Assembly: GCF_030272615.1 (NCBI RefSeq)
Contig: NC_081413.1
Coordinates: 605,058,709 to 605,122,708 of the forward strand
DNA length: 64,000 nt
Source: Cryptomeria japonica
Taxonomy: Eukaryota > Streptophyta > Pinopsida > Cupressales > Cupressaceae
Direction of reading: 5' to 3'
A model generated the notes under the pieces. It had not been told where the DNA came from. It did no database searches and was given only the letters and a program-made list of their open reading frames with translations. The position numbers and the translations under genes are program-made. This document shows positions 10,587-22,039 of the stretch, piece by piece (the first letter of the stretch is position 1; the number at the start of each line of letters is the position of its first letter).

Positions 10587-13280
10587 TTGTCTCAAGGTTC
10601 TAGGTTGAAATCACATAGGATGAGAACACCTGTCCTAGAATGTGCTACTAGTGATGATGATTTGGATTCGCTCGCAATCGAGACTGATGAGGAAAGTGCC
10701 ATCGATGACCTCGATAATTACCTTGACATACCCGAATATTACTGCATCTTCACTCTTAGCTCCGCTAACTTCGAAGACATTAATGGCCTTCCCCTTGTCC
10801 ACCACCAACTCATTGACTGGGATCATGAAGGACCTGCACAGTTTGACACATTCCAAAATGATGAATCTTTTATTGACTACCTGGGGATACGGGATGATCT
10901 TCCCCTTGGAGACCATAAAGCAGGATACACTATAGAACTCAATAGCATGGCATATTTTGGTGAGGGTGTCGGACCTTCCAGTCGCAAAAATGTGAAAATA
11001 AGAACAAATCAAGGGTCTTATGGTGAAAACCACACTGTGGCACTGTCTGACCCCAAAAAAGTAAAAAGAAAGGACGTATCTGAGGGCGAAAACCTCTCTG
11101 AGGCACCCGAAGATGGAAGGCTCGACATTCTCCCAGCATCATATGAGGAAAAGTCATCCATGTTGGTAGAGGAGACTATCAAAACAAACATTGGTACAGA
11201 AGAGGTTCCACACAACATATTCCTAGCTCAATCATTGACAGAGTCTGAAAGGTCAAAATTCATAAGTTTCTTCAAAGAACGACAAATCAACTTTGCTTGG
11301 TCATATGCTGATATGCCTGGATTAGATCCGGATTTGGTAATGCATCATTTGACAGTTAAACCGGGGGCAAAACTAGTAAAACAGAAATTAAGAAAAATGC
11401 ATCCACAAGTGGCATTACTTGAGAAGTTATTGGATGTTGGATTCATATGCCCAATCGATTATCCCAAATGGATCTCCAACTTAGTGCTTGTTAGTAAACC
11501 AGATCACAGCATCAGAATTTGCACAGATTTCAGAGACATCAACAAAGCTTGTCCAAAGGATGACTTCCCATTACCAAATATTGACTTGATTGTTGATCTC
11601 ACCGCAGGTCATGAAATGTTATCATTGATGGATGGATTCTCTAGTTATAACCAAATAAGGATCGCGCTTGAGGATCAACATAAAACATCATTTACTTGTC
11701 CGTGGGGAACTTTCTGCTGGAATGTCATGCCTTTCGGGCTAAAGAATGCAGGTGCTACATATCAAAGAGCCATGACTACTATCTTTCATGATCTCATGCA
11801 CGTAACCATGGAAGATTATGTTGATGACCTCTTGGGAAAATCAATAGACAGAAATACACATTTGGACATACTTTCAATCGTCTTTGATCGGTTGGAAAAA
11901 TACAAAGTAAGATTAAACCCCAAGAAATGTGTCTTTGGAGTAACCTCCGGGAAGCTCCTAGGATTCATTGTATCCAAAAGAGGAATTGAAGCTAATCCAA
12001 CAAAAGTCAAGGCCATCTTGGAGATGCAACCACCAAGAAATATTAGTCAACTTCGATCCTTACAAGGCAGACTCCAGTCCATTCGAAGATTCATAGCACA
12101 ACTTGCAGATAAGTGTAATCCTTTTCAGCACCTGCTACATAGAAACATCAAATTCAAATGGGATGATAACTGTCAACAGGCTTTCCAGACGCTCAAAGAT
12201 TATCTTCTAAATCCGCCAGTTCTGATGCCACCAGTTCCAGATCAACCACTTTTACTATACATATCAGCTACTCCAACAACACTTGGGGCACTCTTAGCAC
12301 AACAAATTGCTGAGGGCAAAGAAAAAGTAGTTTACTATATCAGTCGCACATTGGTAGGATATGAGCTAAACTACACACCAATTGAGCGTGTATGTCTTGC
12401 CATGGTCTTTGCTTCACAGAAACTTCGACATTACATGCTTACTCATAAGACTAAGTTAGTTGCAAGGATAGACCCATTGAAATACCTTCTCAATAAAGCC
12501 ACACTTACTGGGCGACTGGCCAAATGGGTAATGATCTTGAGTGAATTCGACATTGAGTATGTGGACAGAAAAGTAATAAAAGGACAGGCCATTGCAGATC
12601 AATTAGCGGATGCTCCCGTGATTGATGATGTTCCTCTAAGTTCAGAATTTCCAGATGAATCCATTTTGACAATGTCACATGCAAAGCCATGGCAACTGTA
12701 CTTCGACAGCTCATACACACAGCATGGGGCAGGAGCTGGCATCCTCTTTATAACTCCTCAAGGGGATTCTATACCAAAATCATACCGCTTATCATTTCCT
12801 TGCACTAATAATATAACGGAATATGAGGCATTAACAACAGGATTACGAATAGCAGTTCAATGGAAGATCCAGGAACTTTGTGTTTTTGGGGATTCCCAAC
12901 TTGTCATCTGTCAAGCAACTGATGATTACCAAACAAAGGATGAAAAATTAATGCCTTATAAACAAATGGTGGATGACCTCAAACAACACTTCATAAAGAT
13001 AGACTTTGAGAAGATACCAAGAGAGCTGAATCGCACTGCAGATGCCATGGCTACAATTGCTTCCCTGATTGATTTACCTCCAAACGAGACCCGCTATGAG
13101 TTCTTGGTGGATAACCTTTTGGTCCCTTCATATGAGATCATGCCTACTAAGATGATATGCATTGTCGGTTCTGAATCCCAGTTATATGGTTCCATTTTCA
13201 CATACCTATGTGACAATACTCTACCTCCTGATCTATCAAATAACCAACGTCGCACTTTCATTCACAAATCCTCTCGATAT
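10587..13280 (+). pseudogene. gypsy reverse transcriptase, RNase H and archaeal-type RNase H
   Basis: RT spans about 11190-11960, with WISNLVLVSKPD, the CTDFRDINKACPKD block, FGLKNAGATYQRAM and the catalytic YVDDL at 11817-11831. The ordinary RNase H follows (about 12240-12600; YELNYTPIERVCLAMVFA). At its first catalytic position it reads YISAT where an Asp is expected, so it looks inactive. A second RNase H lies at about 12690-13080, with YFDSS, TEYEAL, FGDSQLV and NRTADAMA supplying the D-E-D-D set. That second domain is the archaeal-type RNase H known from Tat elements. This part of the frame is open; the next stop is at 13461. Confidence 0.93.
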
Positions 13281-14434
13281 GTCATTTTAGTTGATATCCT
13301 ATACCGGCGAGGTCTAGATGGCACTCTTCTTAGATGTTTAGAAAGTGACAAAGCTCAGATTGCGTTACGGGAAGTGCATGAAGGGATATGTGGTCCACAT
13401 GCTAGTGGTCCTACCTTGGCCAAGAAACTCATTAGGACTGGATATTACTGGCCCAATATGTAAAAAGATTCATATCAGTTTGTCAAGAAATGTAAGAAAT
13501 GCCAAATTCATGGAGACCTCATACATGCGCCAGCACAAGAACTTCAACCACTTGCGTCTCCTTGGCCCTTTTGTCAGTGGGGACTCGATCTCATAGGCAA
13601 GATTCACCCTCCTTCTTCGAATGGTCATAAATTCATTATCACTGCCACAGAATATTTTACAAAATGGATTGAAGCCATGCCTCTCACCCAAGCCATAGGA
13701 AAACAGATTGCTACATTCATCCTCAACTATATCATTTGCCGATACGGTATTCCTGTTTCCATTATCACTGATAACACGCGTCCCTTCAAAAATCAGGATG
13801 TTCGTAAACTTTGTGACCGCTTCCATATTTCCCATCGTTTCTCCACACCATATTACCCCCAAGGTAATGGCCAAGCTGAGGCATCTAACAAAACAATCCT
13901 TAAAATCCTAAAGAAGACAGTCGACGATGCTGGTCGTAATTGGCATATCCAACTTAATCCTGCACTTTGGGCCTACCGCACAAGTGTCTGCACACCTACA
14001 GGAGCTACACCCTATTCACTTGTCTATGGCGCTGAAGCTATCTTTCCTATTGAGGTTGAGTTACCCTCTTTACAGGTCTCTTTGCAAAACATCATCAGCG
14101 ATGAAGACTATAGGGTCTCTCGCTTACAAGAGCTAGAACTACTGGATGAACGAAGACAAACTGCTTTTAATCATCTCAAGGCTTATCAACAATGAATGAG
14201 TCGCCACTACAATCACAAAGTCAAGCCTCACACATTTGAGGGGACTTAGTTCTCAGAGAAAATCCTAAAAATCAACAAGATAAAGAGAAAAAGGGCAAGT
14301 TCGAACCAAACTGGCTTGGTCCCTACATTATTATAGCAGCATATGGATCTGGTGCATATCAGCTCTCAACTACAGAAGGTGAACCTTTGGAGGATCCTAT
14401 CAACAACATGCACCTTCGCTGGTTCTACACATAG
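13281..14434 (+). pseudogene. gypsy integrase, broken
   Basis: The HHCC zinc finger begins with EVHEGICGPH at about 13371 and ends with CKKCQ at about 13492. Between them a TAA at 13461 interrupts the frame. The catalytic D-D-E triad appears as WGLDLIG (about 13580), ITDN (about 13764) and GQAEASN (about 13872). A TGA at 14193 and a frameshift near 14225 precede the C-terminal chromatin-binding-like end (GPYIIIAAYGSGAYQL, then MHLRWFYT), which stops at 14432-14434. Integrase joins the cDNA to the host chromosome. All catalytic residues remain, but the protein is split into pieces. Confidence 0.92.
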
Positions 14435-14526
14435 CTCTTCAGAATATCTTAATTCAAAAATACAAAAAAAAAATTCAAAAAATTCAAAAAAAATAAATAA
14501 AATTATAAAACAAAAAAATCGTTACT

Positions 14527-14682
14527 TGGTGAAAACCTGGCAAACAGGCGCCTTGTGACACAAAAACATTGAAAAATCAAAAAAGTAAAGAGAAATAATT
14601 TCATCCAATCGTGAAAACCACTTCGGTGGTGCCTTGGGCAAGTACCATGGTGAAAACTGGGTCACCAGCGCCATGTGTAGAG
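14527..14682 (+). other. three GTGAAAAC-stem-loop-GCC hairpins
   Basis: Three copies of the pattern TGAAAAC, hairpin, GCC follow the end of integrase. The stems are CCTG/CAGG at 14536-14548, CCAC/GTGG around a TTCG loop at 14618-14629, and CTGG/CCAG at 14657-14668. The stem sequences differ but all pair perfectly, so they covary. This points to selection for an RNA fold in the element transcript. Its role is unknown. Confidence 0.7.
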
Positions 14683-16134
14683 ACATTGCTCCTCCCTCCT
14701 TCAGGATTCTCTTTCATCCTTTCACTTTGCACACACTCACAACCTATTCGTACATAATAAACTTACACATTCCCATAATGGCTTGTTATTGATCTACCTA
14801 AGATTGGTTAGCCATTCATAATAAACCTCCCTTTCCATCCACAATAAATTAGATCCTATCTGTGGCTAAGGCAAATCCTACGTCTAGTGATGGGTGTGGA
14901 ACTGAGAGCATCAGATGTTTCAAGGAGTATAGTTTCTTCCAGCTTCCTTCAATCTATCCATGCACAATTCGCAATAAAGCAGCATTTGCATCGCAGATCT
15001 GCAATAAAGTTTCATCTTCTCTGCAATAAAGTATCAGTTTCATGGATTCAGACAGTTTCAGAGGAGACACAACAACAACAATGGGCTTCAACAAATCAAA
15101 TCTTTTAACAGACTCAGACAACATATGGTTCCGTGCTATCTATCCTTTTTGTGAAAATAAACATTGTGACCACAATCAAATAAGACTTATATAAGTGACA
15201 AGAGACACTAAACTTGAGGACTACAGTGGATGTTGGTGTCAAGTCTTGGTTTTCTTTTGATTTTATCTTTCTAGTGACATGTCTTTTAGCTTTTCCGGGA
15301 TGTCTCTGACTAGAGATTCTATCTCCAGGATGTCTTTGACTAGAAAGGCGAGGATGGGGTATCGTCACCTATTTGTATTTGCTATTTGTGGATTGTCTTT
15401 TAGTAATGCTATGACTTGTCCAAGGATATGAGGACACTGAGAGCCTAGTGTGAACTGGAGCATTCCTTGTTTGTGACTATCTTATCTCCATGCAAACAGG
15501 TACAATGACTTTCTGGGTCAAACATATGCCTCGATTATCATAACCTACTTGCCATAATAAAGCTCAATGATGATAACGCACAAGAAGCTCTTTCACTTTC
15601 ATATCTTCTATCTTCCATCCCCCTTTCTTGATAGACTTCCATCGTCCTTCTCGAGTCCGTGTAGCCTACTATCACATGACTGAGTATAATGACACACCAA
15701 AAACATTTGCATTTCATTTAGTTTTCACCTACATTACCACATATAAGTATTTCATACATACATATAGATATCACAATTGCATCACATCTTGCACACAACA
15801 CCTATTAGCACAATTTACATTTGCATTATCATATTCATCTGCATTACATACATTCACATTTGCATCATGCATACACATATAACAACGTAAAAGAACAACA
15901 ATATTGCATTACATTATATAAATATTTGCATCCATCACATAGAAACATACATCATGAAACATCTCATCACATAGGTACACATGCATATAGCTGCCGCAAA
16001 AATGAATCATCTCATATATATAATCATAAAGTGTCATGATACAATGATGTCAAAATCATATGGCTACACAAGCACCCATAGGGGTCTACAATACAAAAAT
16101 GGTACAATACTGATACATAGGGAGCCCTCCATGG
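14683..16134 (+). other. gypsy 3' spacer, no gene seen
   Basis: These 1.45 kb lie between the hairpin region and the 3' end of the antisense PMD gene. They are AT-rich with CATT/ACAT-rich runs at 15700-16000. I see no conserved protein, RNA gene or clear repeat. Confidence 0.7.
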
Positions 16135-18783
16135 CTATGATGAACTCCCTCCCTCGGAGCCGCTTGGCCTCGATGGAATCTGAGCCCCTGAAGGACCCGC
16201 CCCAGGATCATCCCGCCTGTCCCCTCTATCTGGTGGTGGTGGAGGACCCATAACCCCACCACTCGATGCCTGTCTCCTCCGGCTCCCTCCCATAGCTGTC
16301 GCTGTATGCGACGGTCTCTAGAAGCTCCTCGCCCACTGATCTACTGGCACTGCACCATAGTAGAGATCTTGCCAGTATGCAATCTTCTCCCCTGCTCGCA
16401 GGACATAAGCATACCCTGCCCCTGTATCCTCCGCTGCCTGTCTCCTGGCCCTCAGTGCTGTCTCAGCCTCTATATAACGCTGAATAGCCTGATCCTGCTC
16501 CCGCTCAATATCCTTGAGCCTCCTCTTGAGCCGATCCCTCTCCCTCTCCAGCTCCTGGATCTCATCTGCCTAGCCCTGGCAGATTTCCCTCAGCTCTATC
16601 AGCTCATCCTCCTCTGCGTCAACTCCCTCCGCCTCTGCCTTTGGCTCTCCCTATACAAGTGCCTGCCCCTGTGCCTATGCCTGTACCTGTGCCTATACCT
16701 ATATTGGTACCTGTCCCTGTACCTATCCCTGTCCCTGTCCCTGTACCTGCTTGGGACCCTGTGTTGTTGGCACCTGTAGCGGCAATCCACCGTGACCCCT
16801 CACCACCCGAGCCTGTCTCTCCTCACCACCCTCTCTCTGAGGTGCAACCCTCCTCTCTCCAACTACTCCCCTCCTCCTCCATCGGCCTCTAACCCCATCA
16901 CCTCCACCATCATCATCATCCACACCCCCATCTCCATCCAATGGCTCTCCCGGATCCGTCAAGCGTGGGAAGGGATGCTCTGCCCAGTATGCTGTGTACT
17001 CGGCATCCATGCCGACATCCTCAATCTCTGGCCACATGTCCCAGGGTAGGGGCATCATCTCTACCAGCTATGTAACTGCCTGATCATATGACAGCAAGGG
17101 CCCAAACTGTTCCTGATCTCTGACAGTCCGTGCATACATGCCCAAGCCCCATGGCATCCTCTGGATCCTGCCAAACTACCGGCTAACCCTATCGACTAGC
17201 TACCTCTCCAGCACATAGGGCATCTGCCCAATCAGATACCTGCTCCGAAAGGTGTAAGGTAGCTTGACTGCATCATCCTCCCACTGCTCACATTCTAGGT
17301 ATGGCCTCCATATGACCACATCAATGTCATCTATCACTCGCCGCCAGTGCTCCAACCTACCAATCCGTGGCTACGACGTGATCATATCATACAAGTGCAC
17401 AAAGCTGTGTCCATGTCCCCTACCTCTGAAGTGTATCAGCCTCGTCACTAGCAGATGCTCATAAGCCCACACCTGCAAAAATGTCACCCCGCAGCCCAAT
17501 CCCACTGATCCATGATATACGAACTGATGCAGCTCATAATAGAGGTGTGCCAGCATGCACGGTCCCCAAGCATATCTGGTGCACTATGTCACCAGTGTCT
17601 CCAGTGCTCCTCCCCAACCCACAGCCAACCCCCATGTCGCCCTATCTACACATAGGAACCCACTGATCACTCCTCCTACCACTGTCGGTAGCGCTAGCCC
17701 TGTGGCTGTCATAGTGTCCCACGCCACATGTCTTGCCCTCATCTCCAGTCCTGGGTCCTAGAATACTCATCTAAGGGCCTCCCTGTCTCCATCTCGATCG
17801 TATGGGATCAGCTCCCCATCAATCAGTATCCTCAGTATCCTGTATACATCCTCCAGGGTGACTGTCATCTCACCCATCGGCAAATGAAAAGTGCAGGTCT
17901 CGGAGTGTCATCTCTCCGCCAGCACAGTCAATAGTCCCATGTTCACCCAAAACTCAGGCACATATAGAACATGTCTCAAAGCCATGCCCTCAATGGCAGC
18001 TCTATCCTTGACTGACAACTTAGATCGCAACCTCTGAGTCGATGGGAATCTCTCCCGTGACTCCAGCATCGGCAAATACTCCTGCAGTCAAACAACTCAA
18101 TCATGTTAGTCATAGTGGCATTCACTGTTCATCACAAAATGCTACTTTTTATCCAAATGCATATGGCTATCTACCCTAGTGACACTCACTGTTCATCACA
18201 AAGTGTTGCTTCTATCCTAGTGGTACTCCCTTTTCATCACAAAGTACTACGTGTGTGACACTCACTGTTCATCACAAAGTGTTACTCACATTTGCACTCA
18301 TTGTTCATCACAAAGTGCTGCTCATATTTTAATACTCCCTGTTCATCACAAAGTACTATATCTTGGTACTCACTGTTCATCACAAAGTGCCTTGATCTAT
18401 CTTATCCTAGGGCCCATGCTTGAGTGAATCCTCTTGAGTAGTTTCCTAATTGGGAATGTATGTTCTATCATAGAATTGTCAATCCTAGCCCTATTTGTTA
18501 TCCTAGTCTTCCCTAGAGGACCTACTTGAGTGTATCCTCTTAGCAGCTTATCCAATTGACAACGTATGTTCATCACAGAACTGCCGATTTGACCTAGAAG
18601 ACAAAACTAAACACAAACGTGTTTTCCTGACATAAACGCACATTTATTACATTACCTAGTATGCATTAATGACAATGATAAATGCATCAAAATACAAGGA
18701 GGTTTTGTGGTACTTACTGGCTCTCCTGCCTCTGCTGGCCTCCGAAATCGGCGAACGCGGTCGAATCTATGAATGAAGGCCAT
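16135..18783 (-). pseudogene. antisense plant mobile domain (PMD) gene with one intron, decayed
   Basis: Exon 1 (18718-18783) starts at ATG 18783 and ends CCA before the donor GTAAGT. Exon 2 (16135-18081) follows the acceptor CTGCAG and stays in one frame for 649 codons, so the full product would be about 670 residues. PMD landmarks are FHLPMGEMTVTLEDVYRIL near 17880-17825, LAHLYYELHQFV near 17550, VWAYEHL near 17470, and RRVIDDIDVVIWRPYLE near 17340-17290. The tail has a Gln/Gly repeat, then a charged coiled coil (ELERERDRLKRRLKDIE) near 16550. About 15 internal TAG or TGA codons break it, yet I found no frameshift. PMD proteins act in plant silencing (MAIN, MAIL1) and occur in transposons. 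It lies antisense between integrase and the 3' LTR. Confidence 0.85.
18117..18393 (-). repeat. tandem repeat inside the PMD intron (7 copies)
   Basis: The core CACTGTTCATCACAAAGTG recurs seven times with variable spacers of 10-40 bases. It fills half of the 636-bp intron (18082-18717). Copies differ at one to three positions. Function is unknown. Confidence 0.85.
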
Positions 18784-18879
18784 CGTTGCTGACTGCTATT
18801 GTTCTTTTTTTTTCGCTCTGCAATCTGCTCTCGTGGATGTGTAGATGACAATGAGGATGTATTTTCCCCCGTGGTCTAT

Positions 18880-18885
18880 CTTATA
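18880..18885 (-). promoter_or_regulatory. candidate TATA box of the antisense PMD gene
   Basis: The minus strand reads TATAAG about 97 bases upstream of the PMD start codon. It is inside the gypsy element and before its 3' LTR, so the antisense gene could have its own promoter. The evidence is position and motif only. Confidence 0.4.
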
Positions 18886-19117
18886 GACTACACTAGCCCT
18901 CGCCTTCGTTTCCTGAGTCAGTCTTCATTATCCCATGACTTTGTCACTTTATCCAGTCAGTCCATTCTAGCCTCTCTTTCTTATCGAGAGATTGTCTACA
19001 ATCTTTTCAGACATTTTCATCCAATCTCTCGAGGGGGCATATCATTCCCATCTTGGGGCAACTCTGTATCAGTTCATATTATCTTCTTTGAAACAACGCG
19101 ACAAGCCGCATTGTCTC

Positions 19118-19131
19118 AAAGAGGGGCAAAA
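19118..19131 (+). other. gypsy polypurine tract
   Basis: AAAGAGGGGCAAAA ends exactly where the 3' LTR begins. A purine-rich tract in this position primes plus-strand cDNA synthesis. Confidence 0.82.
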
Positions 19132-19903
19132 TGTAGACACCTAAAATTGTCATGTCTAATTAAATAAATATTTTATTTATTTAATTATCTAAGCTTAATT
19201 ATTCTATTAATTAAATAAATCTTTATTTATTTAATTAATTCATTTATCCTCTTCTAGCCTTATTTTTCATTTAAATAAATACATTTATTTATTTAAATTA
19301 TCCTTTTCCTAAATTAGATAAATATTTTATTTATTTAATTGATCCCACTTCTTCTATTAATTTATTTATTTAATTAATTCATTAGCCTTTTCTACCCATG
19401 ACACATGTCATTCATCTCTTAATTCATACACTACCTACCCCTTTCATTATTTTATTATTTCTTTTACTTACCTTCTAGTCATAGCCGACCTCCTTTTACA
19501 CCTCTCAATCTTATCCCTCCATTTCATATAGTGTCTTCTATATAAGGAGATGCTTCCTTCATTATCAAACCCTAATCATTCGTCCTAATGACCTAACTAC
19601 TTGATCACTTGACTACACTATGATGCTACTTGCAACCACATTCTGTTCTTTGTTGAGCTCTTGTGCACATAAAATCTGAGAGCAAATATATCAAGCAAGA
19701 TCAATGGAGATAGGAAGAATGGAGATCCAAACCCTATTGGACATGTGATGGTATAATCTTTGTGATTTCATTTGATTTGCATTGTCTTAGGTAATCTTCA
19801 TATGTTATGGTGGATCTTTGTTGTTGTTAGGCTAGGATTTTGTGGTTGAATTCATTTAGCCTTTCAATATTGTTATTATTGTTATCCATTTTCACCATAT
19901 ACA
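19132..19903 (+). repeat. gypsy 3' LTR
   Basis: This LTR is 772 bp, the same length as the 5' LTR, with about 17 differences by eye and no net indel. Many differences are transitions. It is followed by the AATAG duplication at 19904-19908. Confidence 0.95.
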
Positions 19904-20180
19904 AATAGAGTTTTCTAGCTTCACTAACAAAAAGAATTCAAAGTCTCTAAAAATAGAACATGCATGGCATGCAATATTTGGTGAAAAAGAAACCAATAGT
20001 TATAAAGAAAGCTCTAATCTAAGAATAGTCTAACTACATGCATAGCATGCTTTATTTGCATTATAAATAAAAAACTATTAACTAAATTAATCTAGTTGCA
20101 TGCTGGTGTATGTTGGTGGAGGCTAAAAATAGTTATGAGTTGCATGGAGCTGCATGCTCAAGCAACATCAGTTATCAACA
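19904..20180 (-). repeat. copia copy A 5' LTR, outer piece
   Basis: The minus strand starts TGTTGATAACTGATGTTGCT at 20180, nearly identical to the LTR start of copy B. It runs to 19909, where the gypsy duplication begins. This proves that gypsy inserted into an existing copia LTR. The five bases after it, CACCC, are the expected copia target duplication; the partner copy is outside the window. Confidence 0.9.
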
Positions 20181-21230
20181 CACCCCCCATTATAGCTATT
20201 ATTGTAGGGAAGCTTGATTACTACAACTCGATCTCTATCTACCTTTACTTATGATGCTACAATAGACCTAGAAGCCGATCCCTTCCATTTGGCCCAACAA
20301 TGGTGATAAAGAGAACGAGGTCATAAAGCAAAGACTGACAATGAAGCGAATATATGACTAGCCTTTTATGTTGATGAAACCACTACTTCTAGGTAAACTT
20401 AGTCAACTACCCTTTCTTATACTACTTGTGCCTATCCTTTTCTTTACCTGAGAGATCAACTTTCTCTATTATGGGTGCTCAATTCTAGGACCACCTAAAG
20501 CAAAATAGTTGCTTCACATTACACCTATAGAATTGTAGGGGTCATTCAATCTTCGTTAGATAACTATAAAATGTCGAGGGGTGCTTCATCTCGGTAAACA
20601 AGGTCACCCACCCGCCGTATCCTTTCTTCTTTTCCTGGGTCTTAGTGAAGGGAAGCTACCTATCTCCTATCTTTGTTGTTGAGGCCAGTCTTGGATTTCC
20701 CTGCTGGGTTCGCGTGAGGTGTTGTGGCCACTTTTCCACTGATGTCACACAGGGGTGTTTGATTCGCCTACAGTGTACAATCTTCCTGCTTCAGATGATT
20801 TGCCCCCAATCAATCATGCGGGCCTTTGTCTCCGCGGGCAGTGCCCTTGTAGCTATATAGGGGAAAGGTCCCAGTAGTTGTGCACCCTAACTTCATGCTT
20901 CTCAAAATCCTACATAGAAATTTCAAATCACTCTGATTTTTTTACAGCTTACTTTTTAAGTCTCCTTCTTATAACTAAGGTTTCAGGGCCACATCATCAA
21001 ATATGATGCCACATCAACACGCTTTTTGCCAAGGTATCCAAAACAGCCCAAAAAAAAAGTGAGACCAATAGGTGTGCAAAAGGGCCCCAATACTTATGCA
21101 GCTGACGTGGCATCACATGATTGGTTACTTTTCACAACAAATGGTATATTTCATTCACTTATTGGTACTTATCATACAACTATTAGTGCAATGTTATACA
21201 AAGGTTGGATATTAAATCAACAAGTATGGG
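20181..21230. other. unassigned flanking DNA
   Basis: This 1.05 kb lies between the copia copy A LTR and the CACTA-like element. It has only short frames without recognisable domains. Its mixed style resembles 35055-36777 and 41836-43850, and these may once have been one continuous locus. Confidence 0.6.
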
Positions 21231-21261
21231 CACTAGTACATTTGGGCCTGATTTTTGACGG
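21231..21261 (+). repeat. CACTA-like left terminal inverted repeat
   Basis: It starts CACTAGTACATTTGGGCC and continues to an ACGG motif. It matches the inverted right end at roughly 20 of 31 positions, including 13 of the first 14. Confidence 0.7.
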
Positions 21262-22039
21262 ACAATTGTCGGTAGTCTGACGATAAAATGTCAGACTTAT
21301 GACAAATTTAACCATCAAAAACTTGTCATCTGTCTTTCTGATGATGCCATTGGCATCGGAATTTTGACAACTTTATGAACTTTCTTTATGGCGGTTATAT
21401 TTGCTCCCTTGACCAAAAAATTACACAAATTACCGTCAGAATTCCGAGGGATACTCTGTTTGCTCCTCGACGACTGTTCGACAAGGAAGTGACGTTGGAT
21501 ATACAACATCCTTGTCGGATGTTCTTTAGTTGTCATCGAAATTCTGATAGTATCAGATATTGTGGGTCCGACATCTTTGTCGTCGGTGCATGAAAGCATT
21601 GAATGAGTTCTACTTTTAAAAATTGCATAAAACGTTTTTTATTTATTTGATTCAGTGTTATTTGCAAAAAAAGATTATCAATGATGTTTGCTTTCTCCAA
21701 GAATTGTCTAGGATCTTTCCGTCAGATAATATGTAACATCCAATGACTAGATCTTTTCTTTAGAAATTCTTAATTTATTTTATTATCATCTGAGTGTGAA
21801 TTATAATTTATATCTATGCAGTAGCAAAAGATACAAGCTGAAGACTCGTGAGCATATAAATTTCATAAAAGAAAGCAAGAAAGCATTATCTTGAATGACA
21901 TGGAAACAAGCTCATCAGCTACCTAGAAGAGAGCAATTGGAGAAAAGCAGAGGACAGTGTTAAAGGGTGATAAATACATAGAGAGTATACAATACAAACA
22001 AACAATGTTTGGAGTGTGTGATGTGACATCTCTAATTTA

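Larger units (their letters stand above)
3882..19903 (+). mobile_element. Tat-like Ty3/gypsy LTR retrotransposon, 16.0 kb, with antisense PMD gene
   Basis: The element has two 772-bp LTRs beginning TGTAGACACC and ending CATATACA, flanked by AATAG at 3877-3881 and 19904-19908. The order is LTR, primer site, 2.2-kb leader, gag, protease, G-patch-like segment, RT, RNase H, archaeal-type RNase H, integrase, a 4.7-kb 3' region, polypurine tract, LTR. RT before integrase defines Ty3/gypsy. The second RNase H and the LLGRPWIH block after protease are marks of the Tat lineage. The LTRs differ at about 17 sites by eye. Seven nonsense codons and at least two frameshifts make it non-autonomous now. Confidence 0.96.

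Noticed and set aside
16306-16892. Open frames on the plus strand with Leu/Pro/Val repeats
   Set aside because: They are the shadow of the Gln/Gly repeat and coiled coil of the antisense PMD gene, whose minus-strand frame explains the sequence better.
21026-21280. 84-codon frame starting MPRYPKQPKKK
   Set aside because: It crosses the left CACTA end, so it cannot be an old gene of either side.
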